A stretch of 5,468 nucleotides of DNA, taken from contig HF999643.1 of NCBI GenBank assembly GCA_000434055.1, positions 196,807 to 202,274 of the forward strand, in the 5' to 3' direction. This document shows positions 1 through 5,455 of this stretch, one piece after another. The DNA is from Ruminococcus sp. CAG:488 (GTDB lineage: Bacteria; Bacillota; Clostridia; Oscillospirales; Acutalibacteraceae). The position numbers were made by a program, and so were the translations under genes. Each line of letters starts with the position of its first letter. Position 1 is the first letter of the stretch. Below the pieces are notes generated by a model. That model made no database searches and had not been told where the DNA came from. It saw only the letters and a program-made list of their open reading frames with translations.

Positions 1-41
1 AAGAATTTATCGGATACTTGGTGCGGCGAAATTTTAATTAT

Positions 42-1331
42 TTATTTGTATTCGGGATAAAACTCGGGAAGGAATTCCTTATGTGCTTCCTTGAGTTCGT
101 TGAAGCACTTAACAGCCTTGTCATAATCACCAACAAGCGGATGAATAAGAAGTCCGTTGATTGCGGCATTCTCGTTGCCTGTTGTAGCAGCCTCAACTGT
201 GTACTTCTCATAAGCCTTAACAATTCTGATAAGGTTGATGATGTGCTTGTTGTGGAAGTCTGTAACCTTGATCGGCTTTGCGCCGTCCTTACCGATAACG
301 CACGGAGCCTCGATAACATCGTCATCCTCAAGGAAATCAAGAGTGCCGTTATTCTTAACGTTAACAACCTGAATATCTCCTACATCGTTTGCAAGCGAAT
401 TGATGAGATTAACAGCGGCAAGAGAATACTTGTGGCCGCCTCTCTTGTCAAGAAGAGCGGGCTTTACGCAAAGCTCCTCATCCTGATACATCTTAAGAAG
501 CTGCTCCTCAATCTCCATGCAAACCTGTGCTCTTGTCTTTTCGTCGTCACGCTGATGCTGCAGCTTAGCCTCACGGCAGTAGTAGTACTGAAGATATGAT
601 GAAGGGATAGCGTTAATGGCCTTCAGGCAGTCAAGACCGATTCCGTCGTCCTGAATATTAGCCATAACCTTAGCCTTATAGCCCTGGTTGATCATGTCTG
701 TGATAAGCTCCTTGCCGTCCTTCTTAATAGAAGTTACCCAGCTAAGGTGGTTAAGTCCGACATAAGTAATATCAACGTCGGGACCTGTTGTCTCCTTGAT
801 ATCGTCAAGCATATCAATAGGAACATTGCAAAGACCGATATTCTTAACGTTGGTGTTGTTAAGAACAAACTCGGTGATAAGGCCCGACGGGTTAGTAAAG
901 TTGATGAGCCATGCGTCGGGGCAGATTGCTTCGATTCTGTCGCAGATGTGCTTAATCACGGGGATAGTTCTCAAAGCCTTGAACATTCCGCCGATACCGG
1001 TTGTTTCCTGACCGATAAGGTTATACTTTTTGGGAATGCTCTCATCAAGATAACGTGCATGAAGCATACCGACACGAATTTGAGTAACAACGAAGTCTGC
1101 ACCCTGAAGCGCAAGATCAAGATCGTCTGTCATAACAACCTCACAGTCAACGCCTGCTTTTTTAAGCATACGAACGCAAAGATTGCCGACGATTGTACGC
1201 TTTCTCTCGTTGATATCCATAAAGGATATTTTCTTAAGCTTAAGAGAATCGGATGCCTTGAGAAATCCGTCAACAAGCTCCGGACAATACGTGCTGCCCG
1301 AACCGATTACAGCTACAGTGATTTCTTTCAT
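42..1331 (-). CDS. GH4 family 6-phospho-beta-glucosidase-like glycosidase
   Basis: A 429-residue cytoplasmic glycoside hydrolase of family 4, close to the usual length of the family (about 410-450). These enzymes cleave 6-phospho-glycosides by an NAD+- and divalent-metal-dependent oxidation/elimination route. The N-terminal Rossmann segment VAVIGSGSTYCPELVDG (residues 6-22) binds NAD. NFTNPSG lies at 144-150. GLCNVP (166-171) supplies the metal-ligand Cys168, and GLNHLSW (192-198) supplies His195. From family knowledge, CNVP at the Cys position marks the 6-phospho-beta-glucosidase group (LicH, CelF, BglT), whereas CDMP is typical of alpha enzymes. The ATG at 1331 is preceded by AAGAGAGG (1341-1348) at 9 bases. 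It lies 18 bases after the kinase gene, so the two are surely co-transcribed. The true sugar is not fixed by sequence; phosphorylated cellobiose, another beta-glucoside or chitobiose are all possible. No terminator is visible in the 41 bases after the stop. Confidence 0.93.
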   Translation of the reverse strand: MKEITVAVIGSGSTYCPELVDGFLKASDSLKLKKISFMDINERKRTIVGNLCVRMLKKAGVDCEVVMTDDLDLALQGADFVVTQIRVGMLHARYLDESIPKKYNLIGQETTGIGGMFKALRTIPVIKHICDRIEAICPDAWLINFTNPSGLITEFVLNNTNVKNIGLCNVPIDMLDDIKETTGPDVDITYVGLNHLSWVTSIKKDGKELITDMINQGYKAKVMANIQDDGIGLDCLKAINAIPSSYLQYYYCREAKLQHQRDDEKTRAQVCMEIEEQLLKMYQDEELCVKPALLDKRGGHKYSLAAVNLINSLANDVGDIQVVNVKNNGTLDFLEDDDVIEAPCVIGKDGAKPIKVTDFHNKHIINLIRIVKAYEKYTVEAATTGNENAAINGLLIHPLVGDYDKAVKCFNELKEAHKEFLPEFYPEYK

Positions 1332-1349
1332 ATGTAATTACCTCTCTTG

Positions 1350-2288
1350 TTATATATATTGCTGGAAAATCCAGTTGATACAGCCGGTTACCGGTGGCTG
1401 AGTCAGCTTAATAAATTTAAGCTTTCTTCCGCCGGCCGCCGACGCCTTTTCCATAAGTGCTTTAATATAAATTTCCGACGGGAGCTTAGTATGAATTGAG
1501 CCCGAAAGAACGACCTCAACAACATCGTCGGTAAAATTATTAGTGTTAAGATGTGCGGCAATGAGAGCGGCACCTCTTGAAGCCATTTTGTCAATTACAT
1601 CAAGAACAGCTTTATCGCCCAGCTTTGCGGCATCAAAGAAGAAATCAATAAGACGCATGATAAACTTGTCCGCATCGGAATCCTCAAACCTTGAAACAAG
1701 CGAAAGAAATTCTTCCTTTGAGGAAAGCGAGTACTCATCAAACACCATCTTGGTAACGGCAGTCTTTCTCAATCCGAGATAAACGTCGTCATAAACCATT
1801 CTGTAGGTTTCGCTCGCAATCCAATGACCGTTGCCTATATCGCCCGAGAATTCACCTAATCCGGCAAGCTGAAGCATCTTGCCATCGTTATCAATCGAGT
1901 TACAGCATGTTCCCGTACCGCAGTTATATCCGATAGCCGCAGCACCTGTTGAGCCGGCTTTAACAACAATGAAGCCGTCGTTATATATCTCAAACTTTTC
2001 AAGGCCGTAATCAAGAAGACGCTTTTTCATTTCGTCATGCTGGAAAGGATGGTCGATGCCGGCAAGACCCATGAGAGTAAAATCAACGTCATGAATTGAA
2101 ATGTCTGCCTCGTGAAGCAGATTTTTTATACCTGCCCAGATGATATCGGCCGCTTCATCAAAACCGTTTTCCATATTCTCATGGTTGCTGCCCGGTCCCT
2201 TGACCATAGCAACGATGTTTTTCTTTTCATCAAAAAGCGCATAAGCGGTCTTGGTTCCGCCGCCGTCAATACCAATGTAGTAACTCAT
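1350..2288 (-). CDS. BadF/BadG/BcrA/BcrD-type sugar kinase (N-acetylglucosamine kinase-like)
   Basis: A 312-residue ATP-dependent kinase of the actin/Hsp70/hexokinase fold, most like the NagK branch of the BadF/BadG family. Visible motifs are the phosphate-1 loop DGGGTKT (8-14), LAGIDH (75-80), the probable catalytic Asp104 in YNDGFIVVKAGSTG (102-115), GTGT (124-127), the glycine-rich GLGEFSGDIGNGHW (143-156), the adenosine motif LSGSI (261-265) and PPVTGC (298-303). The length suits NagK (about 300-345). I chose the ATG at 2288 because AAAGGAG (2295-2301) stands 6 bases upstream and homologues begin just before the DGGGTKT loop. An in-frame ATG at 2348 would add 20 unrelated residues and lies almost at the predicted transcription start. 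The gene is first in an operon with the GH4 glycosidase. It probably phosphorylates GlcNAc, glucosamine or a glycoside whose product the GH4 enzyme uses; the substrate is inferred only from context. Confidence 0.9.
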   Translation of the reverse strand: MSYYIGIDGGGTKTAYALFDEKKNIVAMVKGPGSNHENMENGFDEAADIIWAGIKNLLHEADISIHDVDFTLMGLAGIDHPFQHDEMKKRLLDYGLEKFEIYNDGFIVVKAGSTGAAAIGYNCGTGTCCNSIDNDGKMLQLAGLGEFSGDIGNGHWIASETYRMVYDDVYLGLRKTAVTKMVFDEYSLSSKEEFLSLVSRFEDSDADKFIMRLIDFFFDAAKLGDKAVLDVIDKMASRGAALIAAHLNTNNFTDDVVEVVLSGSIHTKLPSEIYIKALMEKASAAGGRKLKFIKLTQPPVTGCINWIFQQYI

Positions 2289-2294
2289 GTGTAA

Positions 2295-2301
2295 CTCCTT
2301 T
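2295..2301 (-). promoter_or_regulatory. Ribosome binding site of the sugar kinase gene
   Basis: AAAGGAG on the minus strand, 6 bases before the ATG at 2288. It decides the start in favour of 2288 over the in-frame ATG at 2348. Confidence 0.85.
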
Positions 2302-2360
2302 GTTTGAAAATTTTTGCAATCGGCAATGACACCATCATAATTGCACATATAACCTTTAAT

Positions 2361-2389
2361 ATTATACTATCTTTGTCTTTTAAAAACAA
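2361..2389 (-). promoter_or_regulatory. Sigma-A-like promoter of the kinase-GH4 operon
   Basis: A perfect -10 box TATAAT (2361-2366) and a weak -35 box TTGTTT (2384-2389, three of six consensus bases) are separated by 17 bases. The predicted start is near 2354, giving a leader of about 65 bases before the kinase ATG. A short imperfect hairpin (GCA/AUUGC-type arms, about 2320-2344) lies in that leader, but no recognised riboswitch or clear catabolite-repressor site is seen. Confidence 0.6.
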
Positions 2390-2445
2390 TAGCTTTTTGT
2401 AAAATAATGGTTAAAAAGTACAAAAAATCAACACTGTAAAGAAAA

Positions 2446-3258
2446 TCAGACCTTTTTCATAAGGTCAATTCCGAACTCAATTTCTGTTTCGAGGCTGCCG
2501 ATATTGTAAAGCTTCTCCTGATCAGACTTACCCGTTTTATAATAATAGGGCGTCATTCTGAAAAGATTCATAATATCTTCATTGCCGTAGACGGCGATTT
2601 TTTCTTTAATTTCAACGTGTTCTTTTATTTCAAAACCGTCCGGAGCACTTCTGTCAACCTCATTAAGATAAGGCTTTTCATAAATTAAGTCTTTGAGACC
2701 CATTAAATGTCTCTCAAGAGGATAAGCTCTGAGCCGGTATCCGTTGCTTTTGAGAACTCTGTGTATCTCATCGGAATTGTGCGGCGCAAAAACCGTCATC
2801 GCAAAATCGCAATATTCATCCTCAATCGGTAAATTGAACACACTCGCAACGGCAAGCGAGATATTTTTACTGCGCTTGCTCCCCGCAATCAACGCCTGCT
2901 TTGAAATATCAATCCCGCCGTAGGCTAAATCAGGGAAAGCCTTTGCGACTCTCGAGGTGTAGAAACATTCGCCGCAGCCGAGGTCGATCAAGCGCATATT
3001 TGAAGAAGCGGTCTCCCCTATCATGCTTGTTATCTTATCTGCAAGAGAATCGTAATATCCCTTGTCAAGAAAATCCGAGCGGGACTTAACCATTAGCTTA
3101 TCGTCGCCATGCCTTTTTGACGAAGATTTTTGAGACTGCAAAAGATTGACATAGCCCTGCTTTGCAAGGTCGAAACAATGTCCGCTTGCACAGCGCAGTG
3201 AGCCGCCGTCTTTTTCAAGGCGGCAGCCGCATACGGGACATGAAAAATTAAAACTCAT
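2446..3258 (-). CDS. rlmA: 23S rRNA (guanine-N1)-methyltransferase, RlmA family
   Basis: A 270-residue SAM-dependent methyltransferase that modifies a guanine in helix 35 of 23S rRNA. The family comprises RlmAI acting on G745 in E. coli, and RlmAII/TlrB acting on G748 in Gram-positives, where it affects tylosin-type macrolide binding. The N-terminal zinc finger is visible with Cys7, Cys10, Cys23 and His27, followed by the family stretch FDLAKQGYVNLL (29-40) and GDDKLMVKSRSDFLDKGYYD (51-70). SAM motif I is LIDLGCGECFY (90-100), and GIDISK (115-120) carries the ribose-binding Asp. VFAPHNSDEIHRVLK (156-170), RHLMGLKDLIYEKPY (183-197) and the C-terminal MTPYYYKT (235-242) are also typical. The ATG at 3258 has AAGAAGG (3265-3271) at 6 bases and lies one base after the ThuA-like stop, so translation is likely coupled. 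The Gram-positive context favours G748 as target, but the site cannot be read from sequence. Confidence 0.93.
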   Translation of the reverse strand: MSFNFSCPVCGCRLEKDGGSLRCASGHCFDLAKQGYVNLLQSQKSSSKRHGDDKLMVKSRSDFLDKGYYDSLADKITSMIGETASSNMRLIDLGCGECFYTSRVAKAFPDLAYGGIDISKQALIAGSKRSKNISLAVASVFNLPIEDEYCDFAMTVFAPHNSDEIHRVLKSNGYRLRAYPLERHLMGLKDLIYEKPYLNEVDRSAPDGFEIKEHVEIKEKIAVYGNEDIMNLFRMTPYYYKTGKSDQEKLYNIGSLETEIEFGIDLMKKV

Positions 3259-3259
3259 A

Positions 3260-3988
3260 TTATGCCTTCTTCAATTCATCCTCGGGTGCCTTTGCGCAAG
3301 GACATTCAATCGGCTCTTTACGGATATTGAGCGGAGCAACATATCTTACTGCATTTGTAATAACAGTTTGTACGTTTGGATTTTTAAATGTAGGATTTGT
3401 CTCATGGCCCGGCTGGAAATAGAATACCTTTCCGAGTCCTCTGTTCCATACGCAGCCGGAACGGAAAACCTCTCCGCCGCCGAACCAGCCGATAAGAACA
3501 AGCTCATCCGGATCGGGAACGTCAAATCTTTCACCGTACATTTCCTCGTGCTCAAGATAGAAATATTCACCTAAGCCCTGAGTAATAGGATGGTTAGGAG
3601 CGATATTCCAAACACGTTCTCTGTCACCCTCTCTCCACTTAAGAGAACAGGTTGTACCGAGCGTTTTGCGTAAAATCTTTGAAAAATGACCCGAATGAAG
3701 AACGATAAGACCCATACCTCTGAGAATTCTGTCGTGAATCTTTTCAACAATCTCATCGGGAACCTTTTCATGTGCAACATGACCCCACCAGATAAGAACG
3801 TCGGTATTATCGAGCACCTCGTCGTTGAGTCCGCACTCAGGCATATCGAGAGTTGCACAGGTTACGTTTATATCATCGTTTTTGCCGAGAAAACCGGCAA
3901 TACAAGCGTTTATTCCGTCAGGATAAACTGCAAGAACATTGTCCTCCTTATCCTGAACATGCTCATTCCATACGGTTACGTTAATCAT
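3260..3988 (-). CDS. ThuA-like domain protein
   Basis: A 242-residue protein of the ThuA-like family, which has a class I glutamine-amidotransferase-like fold. ThuA of rhizobia takes part in trehalose/disaccharide use, where 3-keto sugars are made; many homologues in Firmicutes have no proven role. Visible family features are the N-terminal strand INVTVWNEH (2-10), DVLIWWGH (63-70), LHSGHFSK (97-104) at the nucleophile-elbow position but without the amidotransferase Cys, NHPITQGL (132-139), YLEHEEMYGE (144-153) and FYFQPGHETNPTF (189-201). There is no signal peptide, so it is cytoplasmic. A charged tail after about residue 222 contains CPC. The ATG at 3988 is preceded by a strong AAAAGGAGG (3997-4005) at 8 bases. 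It has its own promoter and is followed one base later by rlmA. Catalytic activity and substrate are unknown. Confidence 0.88.
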   Translation of the reverse strand: MINVTVWNEHVQDKEDNVLAVYPDGINACIAGFLGKNDDINVTCATLDMPECGLNDEVLDNTDVLIWWGHVAHEKVPDEIVEKIHDRILRGMGLIVLHSGHFSKILRKTLGTTCSLKWREGDRERVWNIAPNHPITQGLGEYFYLEHEEMYGERFDVPDPDELVLIGWFGGGEVFRSGCVWNRGLGKVFYFQPGHETNPTFKNPNVQTVITNAVRYVAPLNIRKEPIECPCAKAPEDELKKA

Positions 3989-4012
3989 TTTAACGACCTC
4001 CTTTTCCTTAAA

Positions 4013-4041
4013 ATGATATCACATCGGCATGATAATTTCAA
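4013..4041 (-). promoter_or_regulatory. Sigma-A-like promoter of the thuA-like/rlmA operon
   Basis: The -35 box TTGAAA (4036-4041) and -10 box TATCAT (4013-4018) each match the consensus at five of six positions and are spaced by 17 bases. The predicted start near 4006 leaves a leader of only about 18 bases, just enough for the ribosome site at 3997-4005. The -10 lies within the palindrome TGATATCA, which may be chance. There is no terminator between the 104-residue gene and this promoter, so read-through from upstream is also possible. Confidence 0.6.
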
Positions 4042-4058
4042 CTGTTTTGCAATGATAT

Positions 4059-4373
4059 TTATTGTCCGTCAATATAATTTCCGTCTCCCGAAATATACCG
4101 TAAATAATCGATCGAAACGCAATCAATTGCCGTGCCGTGAATGATTTGATGTCTGAGCATCGAACCCGCAAAACCGAAACCGAAAGGTTTAATTGTTTTA
4201 TCATGGAACAACTGATAAAAGCTCCAATGTTCACTTTCCGTCGGCTTCTGCCCGTTTTGCATCAAAAACCCTTCTTTATCCGCATTTCTTAAGAAACGTT
4301 CTGCAACCGTGGTGTTTTCAAGACGAATAAAAAATTTTCCGTCATGCTCCAAAAGATTTTCAAGTGTTCTCAT
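4059..4373 (-). CDS. Small hypothetical protein downstream of an S-box-type riboswitch
   Basis: A 104-residue soluble protein that I cannot assign to a characterised family. It is real by several signs: the ATG at 4373 has AAAGGAG (4381-4387) at 7 bases, it fills most of the space between a riboswitch terminator and the next promoter, and its composition is protein-like (mixed alpha/beta, no signal peptide or membrane segment). Notable stretches are FFIRLENTTVAERFLRNADK (14-33), a segment likely to be helical, then GQKPTESEHW (41-50), and IDYLRYISGDG (88-98) near the end. This layout resembles short uncharacterised clostridial proteins I vaguely recall, but I cannot confirm that. Regulation is the main clue: a SAM-responsive OFF switch directly precedes it, which suggests a role needed when SAM or methionine is low. 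It has only one cysteine (Cys85) and no obvious metal site. It could affect the downstream genes by read-through as well. Confidence 0.85.
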   Translation of the reverse strand: MRTLENLLEHDGKFFIRLENTTVAERFLRNADKEGFLMQNGQKPTESEHWSFYQLFHDKTIKPFGFGFAGSMLRHQIIHGTAIDCVSIDYLRYISGDGNYIDGQ

Positions 4374-4417
4374 AAAGAATCTCCTTTAAAATAATTATTT
4401 CAACTATAAAAAGCACG

Positions 4418-4445
4418 AAAAAAACGCCCGTCGGAACAACAGGCG
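4418..4445 (-). terminator. Intrinsic terminator of the riboswitch expression platform
   Basis: On the minus strand CGCCUGUUG (4445-4437) pairs with CGACGGGCG (4433-4425) over nine base pairs, including two G-U pairs, around a UUC loop, and is followed by seven U (4424-4418). It lies between the aptamer and the ribosome site of the 104-residue gene. It therefore serves as the OFF state of the riboswitch and also as the transcript end for the upstream membrane-protein gene. Confidence 0.92.
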
Positions 4446-4477
4446 CTTTGAAAACCCATCGTTCAAGCTTTGGCACC
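4442..4477 (-). promoter_or_regulatory. Predicted antiterminator of the riboswitch
   Basis: GGUGC (4477-4473) of the aptamer core can pair with GCGCC (4446-4442), the first bases of the terminator stem, and UUGAA (4466-4462) can pair with UUCAA (4452-4448). This fold breaks P3, the pseudoknot and P1 of the aptamer and blocks the terminator stem. The two states are thus mutually exclusive, as expected for a ligand-induced OFF switch. It is inferred from hand pairing only. Confidence 0.65.
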
Positions 4478-4539
4478 TTACCTAAAGGCAGGTTGTCGTG
4501 CGGTCAACGAGCTTGTCTCTCGCGCACTCTTTATAGGTT
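4453..4539 (-). ncRNA. S-box (SAM-I class) riboswitch aptamer, short form lacking P4
   Basis: An 87-base aptamer that matches the SAM-I core when aligned by eye to the Thermoanaerobacter tengcongensis RNA from memory. P1 is AACCUAU (4539-4533) with AUGGGUU (4459-4453), seven pairs. The joining AAAGAG (4532-4527) keeps the SAM-contacting G. P2 is GUGCG (4527-4523) with CGCAC (4502-4498), with kink-turn-like CGA and UGA flanks and an upper GAG/CUC stem. ACAACC (4496-4491) and GGUGCC (4477-4472) carry the expected pocket bases, and P3 is ACCU-GCC with GGU-A-AGGU (4493-4475). The P2 loop CAAG (4515-4512) pairs perfectly with CUUG (4467-4464), a compensated version of the family pseudoknot. Only AAC separates the pseudoknot from P1, so the P4 hairpin is absent. 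The SAM-I/IV variant class is the closest alternative. Binding of SAM and an OFF response are inferred. Confidence 0.85.
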
Positions 4540-4547
4540 GATTTTAT

Positions 4548-5321
4548 TTAATTGTGTTCGTAGAAATAATCTTCCGCTTCTTCGTAATCAAAGAAATCGT
4601 CGTAGTGATCATAATAAAAATCTTCGGGATCGTAATAATCTGCCGCATCATACGGATCGTATTTGTTTGTTGTTGTCTTTTTAGTAGTGGCTCTTTTAGT
4701 TGTATATTTTTTTGTCGTTGTTTTCTTTGATGTTTTGACTTCACTTCCCGATGAAGAATTTCTGCTCGGTCTCGGATAAAAACTGCTGCCCTTTGCTCCT
4801 GTACTTCGCTTAGCCGTCGTATATTCACTTTCACTGCTTTGCGATGTGCTTCTGTACCGTGAAACAAACTCCGAATATTCCTCTTCAAATGGAATTGTTG
4901 TCGTCGGGTGCTCAATCGCATATTTATATTTTGATTGAATTTTTTCCGTCCATTTTTCAACTAAATCTCTTTGTTTGCCGCTTAGTCTGTAATTTGCTCC
5001 ATAATCCGGAAGCTCATTTCCCGCCTCAATAAATTTATCGTTATTATAATAGGTACAGGCTCGACAAAAATCACGAAAAAATTCTGTATTTTTATAATTT
5101 TTGAACTCATCGAAAACAATAGAAAATTTGGCATTTGCCGTATCAAAGTCTTCCGACATCATATCATCAACGGCTTCAATGTATTTTTTGTAATAATGTA
5201 AATTGTTATTCAGCTTGTCTCCGCCGAAATTCAAAACAAATCCGAGAGCTGCAATGAAAATGATTGCAGCTATAAGCAGTTGTGACTTCCTTTCTTTTTT
5301 GTTTTCATCCTTCTGTTCCAC
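4548..5321 (-). CDS. Membrane-anchored protein of unknown function with Thr/Lys linker and acidic-aromatic tail
   Basis: A 257-residue protein of no known function. A Lys/Arg-rich start (residues 1-13) is followed by one membrane helix (about 14-32), so the rest probably lies outside the cell as a signal-anchored domain. Residues 38-138 look helical, with a possible tetratricopeptide-like helix pair (YYKKYIEAVDDMMSEDFDTA, 43-62). Residues 155-220 are low-complexity Ser/Thr, ending in a basic TTTKK-type repeat (199-220). The last 37 residues (221-257) hold about 15 Asp/Glu and 14 Tyr/Phe. I recall similar DPYDxxDYxDPEDFYxDHYDDFFDY tails on other Ruminococcus-type proteins, which suggests a shared tail module, but this is unchecked. 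The start is GTG, with TGAGGGA upstream and an in-frame TGA just before it; the next Met (54) would lose the membrane helix. It has its own promoter, and the riboswitch begins 8 bases after its stop. Confidence 0.85.
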   Translation of the reverse strand: MEQKDENKKERKSQLLIAAIIFIAALGFVLNFGGDKLNNNLHYYKKYIEAVDDMMSEDFDTANAKFSIVFDEFKNYKNTEFFRDFCRACTYYNNDKFIEAGNELPDYGANYRLSGKQRDLVEKWTEKIQSKYKYAIEHPTTTIPFEEEYSEFVSRYRSTSQSSESEYTTAKRSTGAKGSSFYPRPSRNSSSGSEVKTSKKTTTKKYTTKRATTKKTTTNKYDPYDAADYYDPEDFYYDHYDDFFDYEEAEDYFYEHN

Positions 5322-5327
5322 ATTATT

Positions 5328-5332
5328 CCCTC
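5328..5332 (-). promoter_or_regulatory. Ribosome binding site that sets the GTG start
   Basis: GAGGG (within TTGAGGGA) stands 6 bases before GTG at 5321. An in-frame TGA lies only a few codons upstream, so no longer form is possible. An ATG two bases upstream, in another frame, opens only 17 codons. Confidence 0.7.
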
Positions 5333-5354
5333 AAATCTCTTGTTCTTTGTTTGT

Positions 5355-5383
5355 ATTTTATAATATAAATTTAAATTTGTCAA
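5355..5383 (-). promoter_or_regulatory. Sigma-A-like promoter of the membrane-anchored protein gene
   Basis: A perfect -35 box TTGACA (5378-5383), a 17-base AT-rich spacer, and a -10 box TAAAAT (5355-5360) with five of six consensus bases. The predicted start is near 5348, about 27 bases before the GTG. This is the strongest promoter in the window. The riboswitch and 104-residue gene may also depend on it, since no good promoter is seen between them and this gene. Confidence 0.72.
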
Positions 5384-5419
5384 ATTTTAAAGAGACTTTT
5401 TCAGTACTTTACAAAATAA

Positions 5420-5455
5420 CACGGCGGAAAACGGGATTAACCGATTTCCGCCGTG
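5420..5455. terminator. Hairpin terminator between transcription units, possibly bidirectional
   Basis: CACGGCGGAAA (5420-5430) is perfectly complementary to TTTCCGCCGTG (5445-5455), eleven pairs. An inner CGG/CCG stem (5432-5434 with 5441-5443) closes a six-base loop. U-rich runs follow on both strands, UUAUUUUG on the minus strand and AUUUAAUUU on the plus strand. Neither tract is a pure U-run. It most likely ends a minus-strand gene lying beyond the right edge of the window. Confidence 0.75.

Noticed and set aside
18..1337. Plus-strand open frames of 193 and 196 codons opposite the GH4 gene
   Set aside because: Both lie wholly antisense to a clearly recognisable enzyme, have no ribosome site of note and no recognisable protein features. 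They follow from the codon pattern of the real gene.
2289..2348. N-terminal extension of the sugar kinase from an in-frame ATG at 2348
   Set aside because: The ATG lies about 6 bases from the predicted transcription start, the added residues (MCNYDGV...) look unlike any kinase N-terminus, and a strong ribosome site serves the ATG at 2288.
2394..2426. Inverted repeat TTTTTGTA...TACAAAAA after rlmA as a terminator
   Set aside because: The eight-pair stem is nearly all A-U with a long loop and would be weak. I see no convincing intrinsic terminator for rlmA in this gap.
4020..4058. Terminator between the 104-residue gene and the ThuA-like gene
   Set aside because: The gap holds only short palindromes such as TGATATCA and no GC-rich stem with a U-run.
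3686..4144. Plus-strand open frame of 152 codons across the ThuA-like start and promoter
   Set aside because: It covers the antisense of a good gene, promoter and ribosome site, and has no recognisable domain or start signal.
4453..4539. Other riboswitch or leader classes (T-box, TPP, glycine, c-di-GMP, ZTP, THF)
   Set aside because: Their hallmark sequences are absent, whereas P1, P2, P3, core bases and pseudoknot all fit the SAM-I layout in order.
5270..5323. ATG at 5323 as the start of an alternative reading frame
   Set aside because: It opens only 17 codons before a stop. The GTG two bases further on, in the long frame, shares the same ribosome site and gives a protein with a sensible membrane anchor.
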